Part shown: one piece after another, positions 7,933-16,456 of the stretch
Numbering within the stretch: position 1 is the stretch's first letter
Layout: every line of letters starts with the position of its first letter
Notes under the pieces: model-generated
The model's database searches: none
Told to the model about the DNA's origin: nothing
What the model saw: only the letters and a program-made list of their open reading frames with translations
DNA from: Bacillota bacterium
GTDB lineage: Bacteria; Bacillota; Clostridia; Lachnospirales; Lachnospiraceae
NCBI GenBank assembly: GCA_023392615.1
Contig: JAEVYT010000017.1
Coordinates: 372,001-436,000 of the forward strand
Reading direction: 5' to 3'
DNA length: 64,000 bases
Position numbers and translations under genes: made by a program

Positions 7933-9255
7933 ATGAGAATGTATGACATTATCGCTAAAAAAAAGTATGGCACTGAATTAAGCGCTGAAGAAATAAAATT
8001 TGCGATAGATGGATTTGTAAAAGGTGAAATACCGGATTATCAGATGTCCGCATTTTTAATGGCAGCATACTTTCAAGGTATGACGGAAAAGGAAACCGTA
8101 TCCCTAACTGAATGTATGGCACACTCCGGTGACACCATAGACCTTTCCGAGATCGAGGGGATCAAAGTAGACAAGCACAGTACGGGTGGTGTAGGTGATA
8201 AAACCACGTTGGTAGTGGCTCCGATCGTTGCAGCTTGCGGCGTACATGTAGCCAAGATGTCCGGAAGAGGTCTTGGTCATACCGGTGGTACGATTGATAA
8301 GTTAGAATCAATACCCGGTTTTAATGTTGCGATTCCGCGCAAGGAATTCATTAATACAGTAAAAGAAACAGGGCTAAGTGTAGTCGGACAAACTGGTAAT
8401 CTGGCACCTGCCGATAAGAAGCTCTATGCATTAAGAGACGTAACTGCTACGGTGGATAGTATTCCGTTAATTGCTTCCAGTATTATGAGTAAGAAGCTTG
8501 CGGCTGGCGCTGATTGTATTCTTTTAGATGTGAAAACAGGCAGTGGAGCATTTATGAAATCTGTGGAGGAATCTATTGATCTTGCAAAAGTAATGGTAGG
8601 TATCGGTTGGGGTGCCGGCAGAAGATGCACGGCTCTTGTGACTGACATGGATATTCCGCTAGGTTTTGCAATTGGTAATTCGCTTGAAGTAATTGAGGCG
8701 GTTGATACCTTGAAGGGTATTGGACCTGCAGATTTGACTGAATGTTGCTTGGAGTTGTCTGCGAATTTATTAGTTTTAGCTGATAAGGGTGATCATGCTC
8801 ATTGCATGGCTATGGTGAAAGAAGTTGTTGCGAATGGCACCGCTTTTGAAAAGTTATGTGATATGGTAAAAGCACAGGGCGGTGATAGTTCCGTATTAAG
8901 AGAGACTTCACTATTTGGAATATCTACAGTAATACATGAGATAAAAGCTTCCGGCCAAGGATTTATTGAATCGATGGATACAGAAGCAATTGGTATTGCC
9001 TCCGTAATTCTTGGTGCAGGTAGAGAGACAAAGGAAAGCGAGATTGATTATAAAGCTGGAATTATGCTAAAGAAGAAAACAGGAGATTATGTAAACAAAG
9101 GTGATGTTTTAGCAGTATTCTATACTGAGAAATCTTCCGCAATCAGCAGCGCCAAAGAACAGTTTCTGGGAGCATTAAACTTCTCAGAATCTAAGCCTGA
9201 GAGTAAGCCGTTACTTTATGCAAAGGTAGAAAAAGATGAAGTAACCGTTTACTAA
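7933..9255 (+). CDS. pdp: Pyrimidine-nucleoside phosphorylase
   Basis: Pdp phosphorolyses thymidine, deoxyuridine and uridine. The protein has the phosphate-binding KHSTGGVGDKTTL motif, the GHTGGTIDKLESIPGF signature and a C-terminal PYNP domain ending near KVEKDEVTVY. I choose the ATG at 7933 (440 residues) because homologues begin MRMYDII and GAGAGG lies 12 bases upstream; the frame extends to 7888, inside deoB, but that start lacks a binding site. It completes the catabolic set of four enzymes before the transporter genes. Confidence 0.95.
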   Translation: MRMYDIIAKKKYGTELSAEEIKFAIDGFVKGEIPDYQMSAFLMAAYFQGMTEKETVSLTECMAHSGDTIDLSEIEGIKVDKHSTGGVGDKTTLVVAPIVAACGVHVAKMSGRGLGHTGGTIDKLESIPGFNVAIPRKEFINTVKETGLSVVGQTGNLAPADKKLYALRDVTATVDSIPLIASSIMSKKLAAGADCILLDVKTGSGAFMKSVEESIDLAKVMVGIGWGAGRRCTALVTDMDIPLGFAIGNSLEVIEAVDTLKGIGPADLTECCLELSANLLVLADKGDHAHCMAMVKEVVANGTAFEKLCDMVKAQGGDSSVLRETSLFGISTVIHEIKASGQGFIESMDTEAIGIASVILGAGRETKESEIDYKAGIMLKKKTGDYVNKGDVLAVFYTEKSSAISSAKEQFLGALNFSESKPESKPLLYAKVEKDEVTVY

Positions 9256-9379
9256 TTATAATATACAGATCCTAAGGTATTATTAAGGATCAAGATAAGG
9301 AATAGTAATGGGCTCAAATCAAGATATTTGAGGGAAAGCCTATTCTAGATAAATAAATCATATTAATGGGAGGTTGTTT
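9256..9379 (+). other. Structured spacer before the BMP lipoprotein gene
   Basis: Two hairpins are visible: GATCCT/AGGATC (9273-9294), and a compound stem CTCAAAT/ATTTGAG nested within AATGGGCT/AGCCTATT (about 9307-9345). Neither has a downstream T tract, so they are more likely processing or stability elements than terminators. I do not recognise a riboswitch. Confidence 0.35.
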
Positions 9380-10519
9380 ATGAAGAAGTTTTTAGCTTTA
9401 CTACTGGCTCTAACCATGGTCGCTACAGTGCTTGTAGGCTGTGGCACACCTGCATCCGCAGGCAGTGAAATCGCACTTATCACAGATAAGGGTAACATTG
9501 ATGACAAGTCCTTTAACCAGGGTTCTTGGGAAGGCGTTGTTAAATTCGCAAAAGAGAACAAAATCAGTCACAAATACTTTAAGCCGGAGGAAGCTTCTGA
9601 TGCAGGTTACCTTGCTGCAATCGATTCCGCTGTAAAAGCTGGTGCTAAGGTAGTTGTTACCCCTGGTTTCCTTTTCGAAGTTCCTGTATATCAGGCACAG
9701 ACAAAGTATCCTGATGTTAAATTTATCCTTCTCGATGGTACACCTCACACAGCTGATTACAAGACTTACAAAACTGAGTCCAACGTTGCCAGCGTTATGT
9801 ATGCAGAAGAGCAGTCAGGTTACCTTGCTGGTTATGCTGCCGTAAAAGATGGTTATAAAAAACTTGGTTTCATGGGTGGTATGGCAGTTCCAGCAGTACA
9901 GGCTTATGGTTACGGTTTCCTTCAGGGAGCTGAAGCTGCAGCAAAAGAGCTTAACCTTGGTGATGGTGCAATTTCTGTAACTTACCACTATACCGGTAAC
10001 TTTGAAGAAAATGATACTAACAAAGCATTCTCTAAGACTATGTATCAAGAAGGTACAGAGATTATCTTCGCATGTGGCGGTTCTGTAGGTAAGAGTGTTA
10101 TGGCAGCAGCAAAAGAAGCTGGCGCTAAAGTAATCGGTGTTGACGTTGATCAGAGATATGACAGTGAAACTGTTGTTACTTCTGCTATGAAGGGACTTGG
10201 TGCTTCCGTTATCTCCGTTCTTGAATCTATTTACAAAACTGATTCCTGGAAAACATATGCTGGTACAACTACAGTATTCAATGCATCTAATGCAGGTGTA
10301 GGCCTTCCTACTGAAGTAATTGGTGATTCAAAGGGTAACGCATTTGACAGATTCAAAACATTTGATAAAGCTGCATATGATACAGTTTATGCAACCTTAA
10401 AAGATGGTTCTGTGAAGTTAGTTCGTGAGCTTAAGATTAAAGATGCAAACGGCGTTGCTACTGCAGATGAGCTTAAAGCAGGTCTTTCTCTTGTAAAGGT
10501 TACTGTAACTACAAGATAA
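9380..10519 (+). CDS. BMP-family nucleoside-binding lipoprotein
   Basis: This is the extracellular substrate-binding subunit of the nucleoside ABC importer. It has a signal peptide with lipobox LVGC (cysteine near residue 21) and the Bmp/PnrA fold: ALITDKGNIDDKSFNQGSWEG at the N-terminal side, GGSVGKSVMAAAKEAGAKVIGVDVDQ in the middle. The length (379 residues) is typical. The ATG at 9380 follows GGGAGG at good spacing. Codon usage is notably rich in optimal codons compared with neighbours, consistent with high expression. Genes for the ATPase and two permeases follow. Confidence 0.92.
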   Translation: MKKFLALLLALTMVATVLVGCGTPASAGSEIALITDKGNIDDKSFNQGSWEGVVKFAKENKISHKYFKPEEASDAGYLAAIDSAVKAGAKVVVTPGFLFEVPVYQAQTKYPDVKFILLDGTPHTADYKTYKTESNVASVMYAEEQSGYLAGYAAVKDGYKKLGFMGGMAVPAVQAYGYGFLQGAEAAAKELNLGDGAISVTYHYTGNFEENDTNKAFSKTMYQEGTEIIFACGGSVGKSVMAAAKEAGAKVIGVDVDQRYDSETVVTSAMKGLGASVISVLESIYKTDSWKTYAGTTTVFNASNAGVGLPTEVIGDSKGNAFDRFKTFDKAAYDTVYATLKDGSVKLVRELKIKDANGVATADELKAGLSLVKVTVTTR

Positions 10520-10536
10520 TACATGTAAATCAAAGC

Positions 10537-10597
10537 TTTATTATGTGATATGATAGAGGGAAAGGAATTTCCTTTCCCTCTGGTTTCACATAATAAA
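10537..10597 (+). terminator. Two-part hairpin between binding protein and ABC ATPase genes
   Basis: An outer stem TTTATTATGTGA/TCACATAATAAA (12 bp, perfect) and an inner stem GAGGGAAAGGAA/TTCCTTTCCCTC (12 bp, perfect) are separated by a small internal loop. It probably attenuates transcription or protects the upstream mRNA, giving more binding protein than transporter. Confidence 0.65.
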
Positions 10598-10758
10598 TTC
10601 GTCAGAAAATTTTAATACAAAAGAACTTTTTAATCATAATAGATAACATATTTACTCGAATCGATACGGTACCTATTATGCTTAAATGAGATTTTATATC
10701 GATTATAAACAAGAAACTGCATAACTCCTTATATTTATAAGATGACAGTGAGGTAAGA

Positions 10759-12300
10759 ATGGAAAATTATATTATAGAAATGCTTCACATAACCAAAGAA
10801 TTTGGCGGGTTTAAAGCAAATGATGATATTACCCTACAGTTGAAAAAAGGCGAGATACATGCATTGCTCGGTGAGAATGGTGCCGGTAAATCCACGTTAA
10901 TGAGTGTACTGTTTGGACTTTATCAGGCCGAGCAGGGTGAAATTAGAAAAAATGGCGAATTGGTTACGATTAATAATCCGAATGACGCAAATCGTCTTGG
11001 AATTGGTATGGTACATCAGCACTTCAAGCTGGTTGAGATTTTCTCGGTTTTAGAGAATATTATTCTCGGTGTAGAACCGAATAAATTGGGCTTTCTGCAG
11101 AAGAAAGAAGCAAGAAAAAAAGTAGTTGAACTCAGTAAACAATATGGATTGCAGGTCGATCCCGATGCAATTATTGAGAATATCTCTGTTGGCATGCAAC
11201 AGCGTGTTGAGATATTAAAAATGCTTTACCGTGAAAATGAAATTCTTATCTTTGATGAGCCAACTGCGGTACTTACACCGCAGGAAATCGAAGAGCTGAT
11301 GGAAATCATGCGTGGATTTGCGAAAGAAGGAAAGTCAATTCTGTTCATTACGCATAAATTAAATGAGATTATGGCAGTTGCTGACCGTTGTACTGTTCTT
11401 CGTAAAGGAAAATACATCGGAACAGTGGATATAAAAGATACCTCCAAGGAAGAACTATCAAAAATGATGGTGGGCAGAGATGTCAGCTTCAAAGTGGAAA
11501 AGAAGGAGTCTCAGACTCGCGAAGTGGTATTATCTGTTAAGAATCTTACCATGCCTTCCAAAACAAGTAAAAAGAATGCAGTAAAGAACGTATCCTTTGA
11601 TATCAAAGCAGGAGAAATTGTATGTCTTGCAGGGATTGAGGGAAATGGACAATCAGAAGTAATATCCGCAATTACGGGTCTTGAGAAGATAAAGGAGGGA
11701 AGTGTCTCTTTGTTAAATAAGGACATTACCAAATTGTCGATTCGAGAAAAGACCAAAACCGGATTAAGCCATATCCCAGAGGATCGACATAAACATGGAC
11801 TTGTACTTGATTATACATTGGAGGAGAATTTGGTTCTTCAGCGTTATTGGCAACCGGAATTCCAAAAGGTAGGATTTATAAAAAAGAATGAAGTCAGATC
11901 TTATGCAGAGGAATTAATTGAGCAGTATGATGTTAGAAGCGGACATGGACCGATATCCGTTGCCAGAGGTATGTCAGGTGGTAATCAGCAGAAAGCAATC
12001 ATTGCTCGTGAGATTGATAAGGAGCATGAGTTATTAATTGCAGTACAGCCAACCAGAGGTCTGGATGTAGGTGCGATTGAATTTATACATAAACAGTTGG
12101 TTGCAACTAGAGATGCAGGAAAAGCTGTACTACTGATGTCCTTCGAACTTGATGAGGTTATGAACGTGAGTGATCGTATCCTTGTTATGTATGAGGGTGA
12201 AATCGTTGGCGAGCTTAATCCTAAGGAAACTACGATACAGGAACTTGGACTATATATGTCCGGTGCGAAACGAAATGTAAAGGAGAAGGAATATGCCTAA
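10759..12300 (+). CDS. Nucleoside ABC transporter ATP-binding protein (duplicated)
   Basis: The 513-residue protein has two ABC domains in the sugar/nucleoside RbsA/NupO style. The first has Walker A GENGAGKST, signature ISVGMQQRVEI and Walker B ILIFDEPTAVL. The second (from about residue 260) has the degenerate Walker A GIEGNGQSE and signature ARGMSGGNQQKAI, as is usual for this family. It energises uptake of nucleosides bound by the BMP lipoprotein. It starts after GTGAGG and overlaps the next gene by 8 bp. Confidence 0.93.
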   Translation: MENYIIEMLHITKEFGGFKANDDITLQLKKGEIHALLGENGAGKSTLMSVLFGLYQAEQGEIRKNGELVTINNPNDANRLGIGMVHQHFKLVEIFSVLENIILGVEPNKLGFLQKKEARKKVVELSKQYGLQVDPDAIIENISVGMQQRVEILKMLYRENEILIFDEPTAVLTPQEIEELMEIMRGFAKEGKSILFITHKLNEIMAVADRCTVLRKGKYIGTVDIKDTSKEELSKMMVGRDVSFKVEKKESQTREVVLSVKNLTMPSKTSKKNAVKNVSFDIKAGEIVCLAGIEGNGQSEVISAITGLEKIKEGSVSLLNKDITKLSIREKTKTGLSHIPEDRHKHGLVLDYTLEENLVLQRYWQPEFQKVGFIKKNEVRSYAEELIEQYDVRSGHGPISVARGMSGGNQQKAIIAREIDKEHELLIAVQPTRGLDVGAIEFIHKQLVATRDAGKAVLLMSFELDEVMNVSDRILVMYEGEIVGELNPKETTIQELGLYMSGAKRNVKEKEYA

Positions 12301-13480
12301 AAGTACATTTTCTCCCAAATTACGAAGTCAAGCGGCTATGCTGACAAAAAGTAAGGGTTTCTCCGCATTTGGAGCTGCTCTGCTGGCAATCGTTCTTGGT
12401 TTGATATTTGGATTTTTTGTTATGCTGATTGCAAGCCCTGCTAATTCATTTTATGGATTTACTACAATGCTTTTCGGTGGCTTTAGTGATCTTGGTGATG
12501 TATTCTATTTTGCAACACCAATCTTAATGACTGGTTTATCCGTAGGTTTTGCATTTAAAATGGGACTATTTAATATTGGTGCTTCCGGACAATATACCTT
12601 TGGTATGTTCTTTGCATTATATGTAGGATTTATGGTGAAGCTTCCGATCGGACTTCATTGGATTGCTTGTATTGTGGCAGGAATGTTAGGTGGTATGCTT
12701 TGGGGCTTTATCCCAGGCTTATTGAAAGCAAAGTTAAATGTACATGAAGTAATTACTTCTATTATGTTTAACTATATCGGTATGTATCTAGTTGATATGT
12801 TTATCACGAAGAATCCAAAGATGTATGAGGCGAATATGACAAGAACCAAATACTTGCCTGAATCAGCACAGATTCCTTCTCTACATGTCCCTAATTCCAA
12901 TGTTAATATAGGAATTATATTCGCAATTATTATCGCAATCATATTATATATCGTATTAAATAAGACGACTTTCGGTTATGAGTTAAAGGCGACCGGCTTT
13001 AACAAGCACGCAAGTAAATATGCGGGTATGAATGATTCAAAAAACACAATTCTTACGATGACAATAGCCGGTGCTTTGGCAGGACTTGGTGGTGCATTTG
13101 CAATACTTGCTCCTTCAACCATCGCAGGAAGTAGTATGACCTATGAGCCGATTAATATTATCGCAGCAAACGGATTTAATGGTATCGCGGTAGCATTGCT
13201 CGGTAGCTCTAATCCAATCGGTATCATATTCTCTGCTTTGTTTATCTCTCATATCCAAAGAGGAGGTTCCTTGGTAAGTAGCTTCTTTGGTTATAAGCCG
13301 GAGATCATAGATGTTGTAATTGCTGTTATTATATACTTCTCAGCGTTCGCGATGCTTATGGGTGCAACCTTTGCAAGGTTAATCAGAAGACCGAAGAGTA
13401 AGAATAAGAATTCGGCGATGGTAATAGAAAAAGAGAACAACGTAACAGATGATATCTCAAGCAAGGATAAGGAGGCATAG
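12293..13480 (+). CDS. Nucleoside ABC transporter permease 1 (NupP-like)
   Basis: A 395-residue BPD_transp_2-family membrane protein with about ten membrane segments; GLFNIGASGQYTFGMFFALYVG and AGALAGLGGAFAILAP are typical of BMP-linked permeases. The ATG overlaps the ATPase stop region and follows AAGGAGAAGGA. It has a charged cytoplasmic tail of about 35 residues. It forms a heterodimer with the next gene product. Confidence 0.92.
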   Translation: MPKSTFSPKLRSQAAMLTKSKGFSAFGAALLAIVLGLIFGFFVMLIASPANSFYGFTTMLFGGFSDLGDVFYFATPILMTGLSVGFAFKMGLFNIGASGQYTFGMFFALYVGFMVKLPIGLHWIACIVAGMLGGMLWGFIPGLLKAKLNVHEVITSIMFNYIGMYLVDMFITKNPKMYEANMTRTKYLPESAQIPSLHVPNSNVNIGIIFAIIIAIILYIVLNKTTFGYELKATGFNKHASKYAGMNDSKNTILTMTIAGALAGLGGAFAILAPSTIAGSSMTYEPINIIAANGFNGIAVALLGSSNPIGIIFSALFISHIQRGGSLVSSFFGYKPEIIDVVIAVIIYFSAFAMLMGATFARLIRRPKSKNKNSAMVIEKENNVTDDISSKDKEA

Positions 13481-13482
13481 GA

Positions 13483-14448
13483 ATGAATACAATAATTTAT
13501 TTAGTTCAAAATATGCTGCCTGTTGCAATTCCGTTATTGTTGGTAGCACTTGGAGGTATGTTCAGTGAGCGAAGCGGTGTTGTAAATATTGCATTAGAAG
13601 GTATCATGTTATTCGGTGCTTTCTTCGGATGCCTAACTGTATATTTCATCAGTGGATCGTTACATAATGCTCAGCTGGTTTTAATTATCGCAATGTTTGC
13701 TGCTGCGTTAGCAGGAATTATATATTCGTTGCTGTTATCTTTCGCAGCGGTAAATATGAAAGCAGACCAGACGATTACCGGTACAGCGTTAAACATGTTT
13801 GTACCGGCGGTAGTTTTATTATTCAGTAAAATGAAGTTTAATAGTGATGGTATCACAAATAGCATTGATTTTTATATAAAAGAAGTTCCAGGATTAGGTA
13901 AAATACCGGTGCTTGGTCCCTTGTTCTTTCAAAAGACTTATATCACTGTATATATCGGTATCCTATTCTTAATCCTTTCCTTTATTATATTCTATAAAAC
14001 AAAATTCGGATTAAGATTACGTTCCTGCGGTGAGCATCCACATGCTGCAGATTCGGTTGGTATTAATGTATACCTTATGCGTCATAGCGGAGTTATGATC
14101 TCGGGTTTCCTAGGCGGTATCGGTGGTTTCTTCTATTCCGTGGGAATTATGAATGGTAATGTTAACGGACATACCGGGGTTGCTGGTTTTGGTTTCCTAG
14201 CATTAGCAGTTATGATCTTCGGTCAGTGGAAGCCTTTACAGATCTTTTTTGCAGCATTGTTCTTTGCCTTCCTTCGTACGCTTGCTTATTCTGTAGCATT
14301 GATACCGGTCTTGAATAATCTGAAAATTGATCAGACCTATTACAAAATGCTACCATATGTTGCAACAATGTTAGTGTTGATTTTTACATCCAGAAAATCG
14401 AGAGCTCCAAAGGCAGAAGGTATTCCATACGATAAAGGATTAAGATAA
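13483..14448 (+). CDS. Nucleoside ABC transporter permease 2 (NupQ-like)
   Basis: A 321-residue BPD_transp_2 permease; the family signature ERSGVVNIALEGIMLFGAFFG lies near residues 29-50, and GFGFLALAVMIFGQWKP toward the C-terminus. It starts 2 bp after the preceding stop with AAGGAGG upstream. It is the last gene of the operon, closed by a strong hairpin. Confidence 0.92.
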   Translation: MNTIIYLVQNMLPVAIPLLLVALGGMFSERSGVVNIALEGIMLFGAFFGCLTVYFISGSLHNAQLVLIIAMFAAALAGIIYSLLLSFAAVNMKADQTITGTALNMFVPAVVLLFSKMKFNSDGITNSIDFYIKEVPGLGKIPVLGPLFFQKTYITVYIGILFLILSFIIFYKTKFGLRLRSCGEHPHAADSVGINVYLMRHSGVMISGFLGGIGGFFYSVGIMNGNVNGHTGVAGFGFLALAVMIFGQWKPLQIFFAALFFAFLRTLAYSVALIPVLNNLKIDQTYYKMLPYVATMLVLIFTSRKSRAPKAEGIPYDKGLR

Positions 14449-14481
14449 CGGCTGATTACACAGTCTTTGTATAAGAAAGAA

Positions 14482-14527
14482 AAATTGGTTGTTGTAAAAA
14501 CATAATATGTTTTACAACAACCAATTT
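14482..14527. terminator. Bidirectional terminator between convergent genes
   Basis: AAATTGGTTGTTGTAAAA pairs perfectly with TTTTACAACAACCAATTT (18 bp) around a short AT-rich loop. It separates the nucleoside operon (+) from the Crp/Fnr gene (-) and has T runs in both directions. Confidence 0.85.
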
Positions 14528-14545
14528 AATGAAGATATTTGTGAA

Positions 14546-15256
14546 TTAAAGTAACCGAAGTTCTTCTAATTTTCTTTTGATTAAAAGGAATTGCTCTGGT
14601 GAGATTTTTATCGTATTTCTTCCAGAGGATAGGTAACCCTCCGATTCTAATTTGTTAATGGTTCTGTTTATGGTTTTTCCGCTAAAGCCAATCTGATCTG
14701 CCAGTTCATTTTGCGTTTTGTAAATCGTAATTAGTCGTTTCCCTTTATTCTTATTTGCACAATTATAAAAATACAAGAGCAGCCGATCATAAGAGCTTAG
14801 AAATAAATATTCGCGGTTAGTTTTTAGCTCATCCGTAAGCTTAAAGGCTAGTAGGCGACACACAATATTTACTGCTTCAATATCAGAATTCATCCAGTTT
14901 AAGAAATCCTTACTGTCAATTGAGATAAGTGTGGCCTCTGTTTTGGCATAAATATTGATTAAATAAGTGCTTTTGTTTGAAAAAGCTTCAAATTCACCTA
15001 GTACATTGATCGGGTGTAATTCGGTAAAATGATATAATATATCGGATTTTTGCGTATCCACTCCTTCCAAAATTCCGGACACATGAAGATATACCTTGTT
15101 CGCTTTTTGTCCTGCAGATATCAGGGTTTGATCAGGCTGAAGATTTTTAATCACAGAGTGATCTGTTATATAAGATGGCGCATTCTTTAATAAAGTCATC
15201 AAAAAGTCACTGTTTTCACCAGAGACAAACGGTAAGACATCAGATAATAAGAACAT
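14546..15256 (-). CDS. Crp/Fnr-family transcriptional regulator
   Basis: The 236-residue protein has an N-terminal cyclic-nucleotide-binding-type domain (about 20-140; LISAGQKANKVYLHVSGILEG, VLGEFEAFS) and a C-terminal winged HTH (TQNELADQIGFSGKTINRTINKLESEGYL, about 178-208). The Fnr iron-sulfur cysteine pattern is absent, so it probably senses a small molecule. It starts after GGAGGA. It is convergent with the nucleoside operon; a palindrome at the deoC promoter is a candidate target. The HTH resembles YeiL/PrfA-like members, but the ligand is unknown. Confidence 0.88.
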   Translation of the reverse strand: MFLLSDVLPFVSGENSDFLMTLLKNAPSYITDHSVIKNLQPDQTLISAGQKANKVYLHVSGILEGVDTQKSDILYHFTELHPINVLGEFEAFSNKSTYLINIYAKTEATLISIDSKDFLNWMNSDIEAVNIVCRLLAFKLTDELKTNREYLFLSSYDRLLLYFYNCANKNKGKRLITIYKTQNELADQIGFSGKTINRTINKLESEGYLSSGRNTIKISPEQFLLIKRKLEELRLL

Positions 15257-15459
15257 ATTAATCCTCCATGTTGCTAATACCTGCGAATTTTGGCATAATT
15301 ATAGGTATGCCATGTGAGAAGTTTTATTTTCCACGCTAATTTTCTCGCTAGTATAAATTGAACACTATCATGTATTATTATAATGTAGTTTACAAATTAA
15401 TCAATAACAGAATTAAGTATTGATTGTGGTTAATCAGGAAAGAAAAGAGTATTTAATTA

Positions 15460-16170
15460 ATGAATTATATAAAAAGAAATTATTTCAGTAAAATTATAGT
15501 GAAAATTCTTATGATATTTATTGGTGTTACCTGTGTAGGGTGTGGTATCGCTTTCTTTTATGCATTAAATATCGGAAGTGATCCGATCTCAGTCTTCGTT
15601 GATGGACAACATCGCATTTTTGGATTGAGCTATGGTACGGTAAATCTATTAAACAGTATCCTATATTTGGTCTTTATCTTCTTGTTTCGAAGAGACTTGA
15701 TCCGTTTGGCAACCTTAATATCAGGGGTGGCACTCGGACCACTAATTAATCTATTCACCGGACTTCTTGGTAATTTAATTACCCCAAAGGGATCGTTGAC
15801 ACTACAAATGATCTGGGGTGAAGGAATTGTATTTATACCTCCAAGTAATGATTATCTTATTCGATTATTGCTTCTTATACCGGCGGTGATATTACTCGGA
15901 TTTGGTCTTGGTTTATACCTTTCCGCTAATATGGGGGCTTCACCGGTGGATGCTGTCGTAATTTTTCTATCAGATAAATCTGCCAAGCCATTAAAAACCG
16001 CGAAAGTTGCATTTGACTTAACAGTGGCTACGCTTGGATTTCTTCTTGGCGGAGTTACCGGAGTTGGGACGGTAATCGGCATTCTGTTGACAGGGCCGGC
16101 TATCGCATATTCTCTACAACTACTTGGGCGGTTAAAACTCACTTTAGGTCTAGAAAAAGCGTGGGATTAA
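15460..16170 (+). CDS. YczE/YitT-like integral membrane protein
   Basis: A 236-residue protein with about five to six membrane segments. The motifs ALNIGSDPISVFVDG and LYLSANMGASPVDAV are internal repeats of a GxxP(I/V) pattern characteristic of the YczE/YyaS family, whose function is poorly known (transporter-like). Its last codons lie inside a 68-bp direct repeat that recurs 238 bp downstream. The start has only AAAGAG as a weak ribosome binding site. Confidence 0.8.
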   Translation: MNYIKRNYFSKIIVKILMIFIGVTCVGCGIAFFYALNIGSDPISVFVDGQHRIFGLSYGTVNLLNSILYLVFIFLFRRDLIRLATLISGVALGPLINLFTGLLGNLITPKGSLTLQMIWGEGIVFIPPSNDYLIRLLLLIPAVILLGFGLGLYLSANMGASPVDAVVIFLSDKSAKPLKTAKVAFDLTVATLGFLLGGVTGVGTVIGILLTGPAIAYSLQLLGRLKLTLGLEKAWD

Positions 16171-16310
16171 TTATCCGACGGAGACACGTTTGCACTCGTT
16201 ACCGCACGTAACGGCACATAAGTTGGTATCAGATTAAAAGAATCTGCCACCAACTAAATGCCGACGGCGATAAACGGTCTCCTAACGGATGAAATAAACC
16301 CACGCTTTAC
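16140..16310. repeat. Structured palindromic repeat element overlapping the yczE-like stop
   Basis: AAAGCGTGGG near 16152 pairs with CCCACGCTTT near 16300, and the paired arms continue imperfectly for about 45 bases (CCGACGGAGAC against GTCTCCTAACGG). Inside lie AGTTGGT/ACCAACT and CAGATT/AATCTG hairpins. The whole can fold into one cruciform-like structure of about 160 nt. The left arm overlaps the last codons of the upstream gene. It may be a MITE-like element or structured RNA, and could act as a terminator for the convergent pair. Confidence 0.6.
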
Positions 16311-16323
16311 TTATAGGTTATGA

Positions 16324-16382
16324 AGTGATAAAGGTGAATGCTTTGAAGGCGCGCCTAAGTAGGTTAAGAGAATTTATCACTT
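16324..16382. repeat. Inverted repeat AAGTGATAAA/TTTATCACTT
   Basis: Perfect 10-bp arms enclose about 39 bases containing GGCGCGCC. It lies between the palindromic element and its partial second copy. Confidence 0.5.
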
Positions 16383-16447
16383 TAGGTCAAGAAAAAGCGT
16401 GGGATTAAATATCCGACGGAGACACGTTTGCACTCGTTACCGCACGC
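16378..16447. repeat. Partial second copy of the repeat element (left arm)
   Basis: This is a near-identical direct repeat of 16140-16208: both contain AGAAAAAGCGTGGGATTA, then ATCCGACGGAGACACG and TTTGCACTCGTTACCGCACG, with about three mismatches over 68 bases. Only the left arm of the element is present. It ends just before the stop codon of the convergent radical SAM gene. Confidence 0.8.
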
Positions 16448-16456
16448 TGTTTAGCG

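Noticed and set aside
9410..10048. Antisense open frames within the BMP lipoprotein gene
   Set aside because: They are shadows produced by the biased codon usage of a highly expressed gene.
16140..16447. Two-unit CRISPR-like repeat
   Set aside because: The repeats are 68 bp, only two, 238 bp apart, and form inverted structures; no cas genes are nearby.
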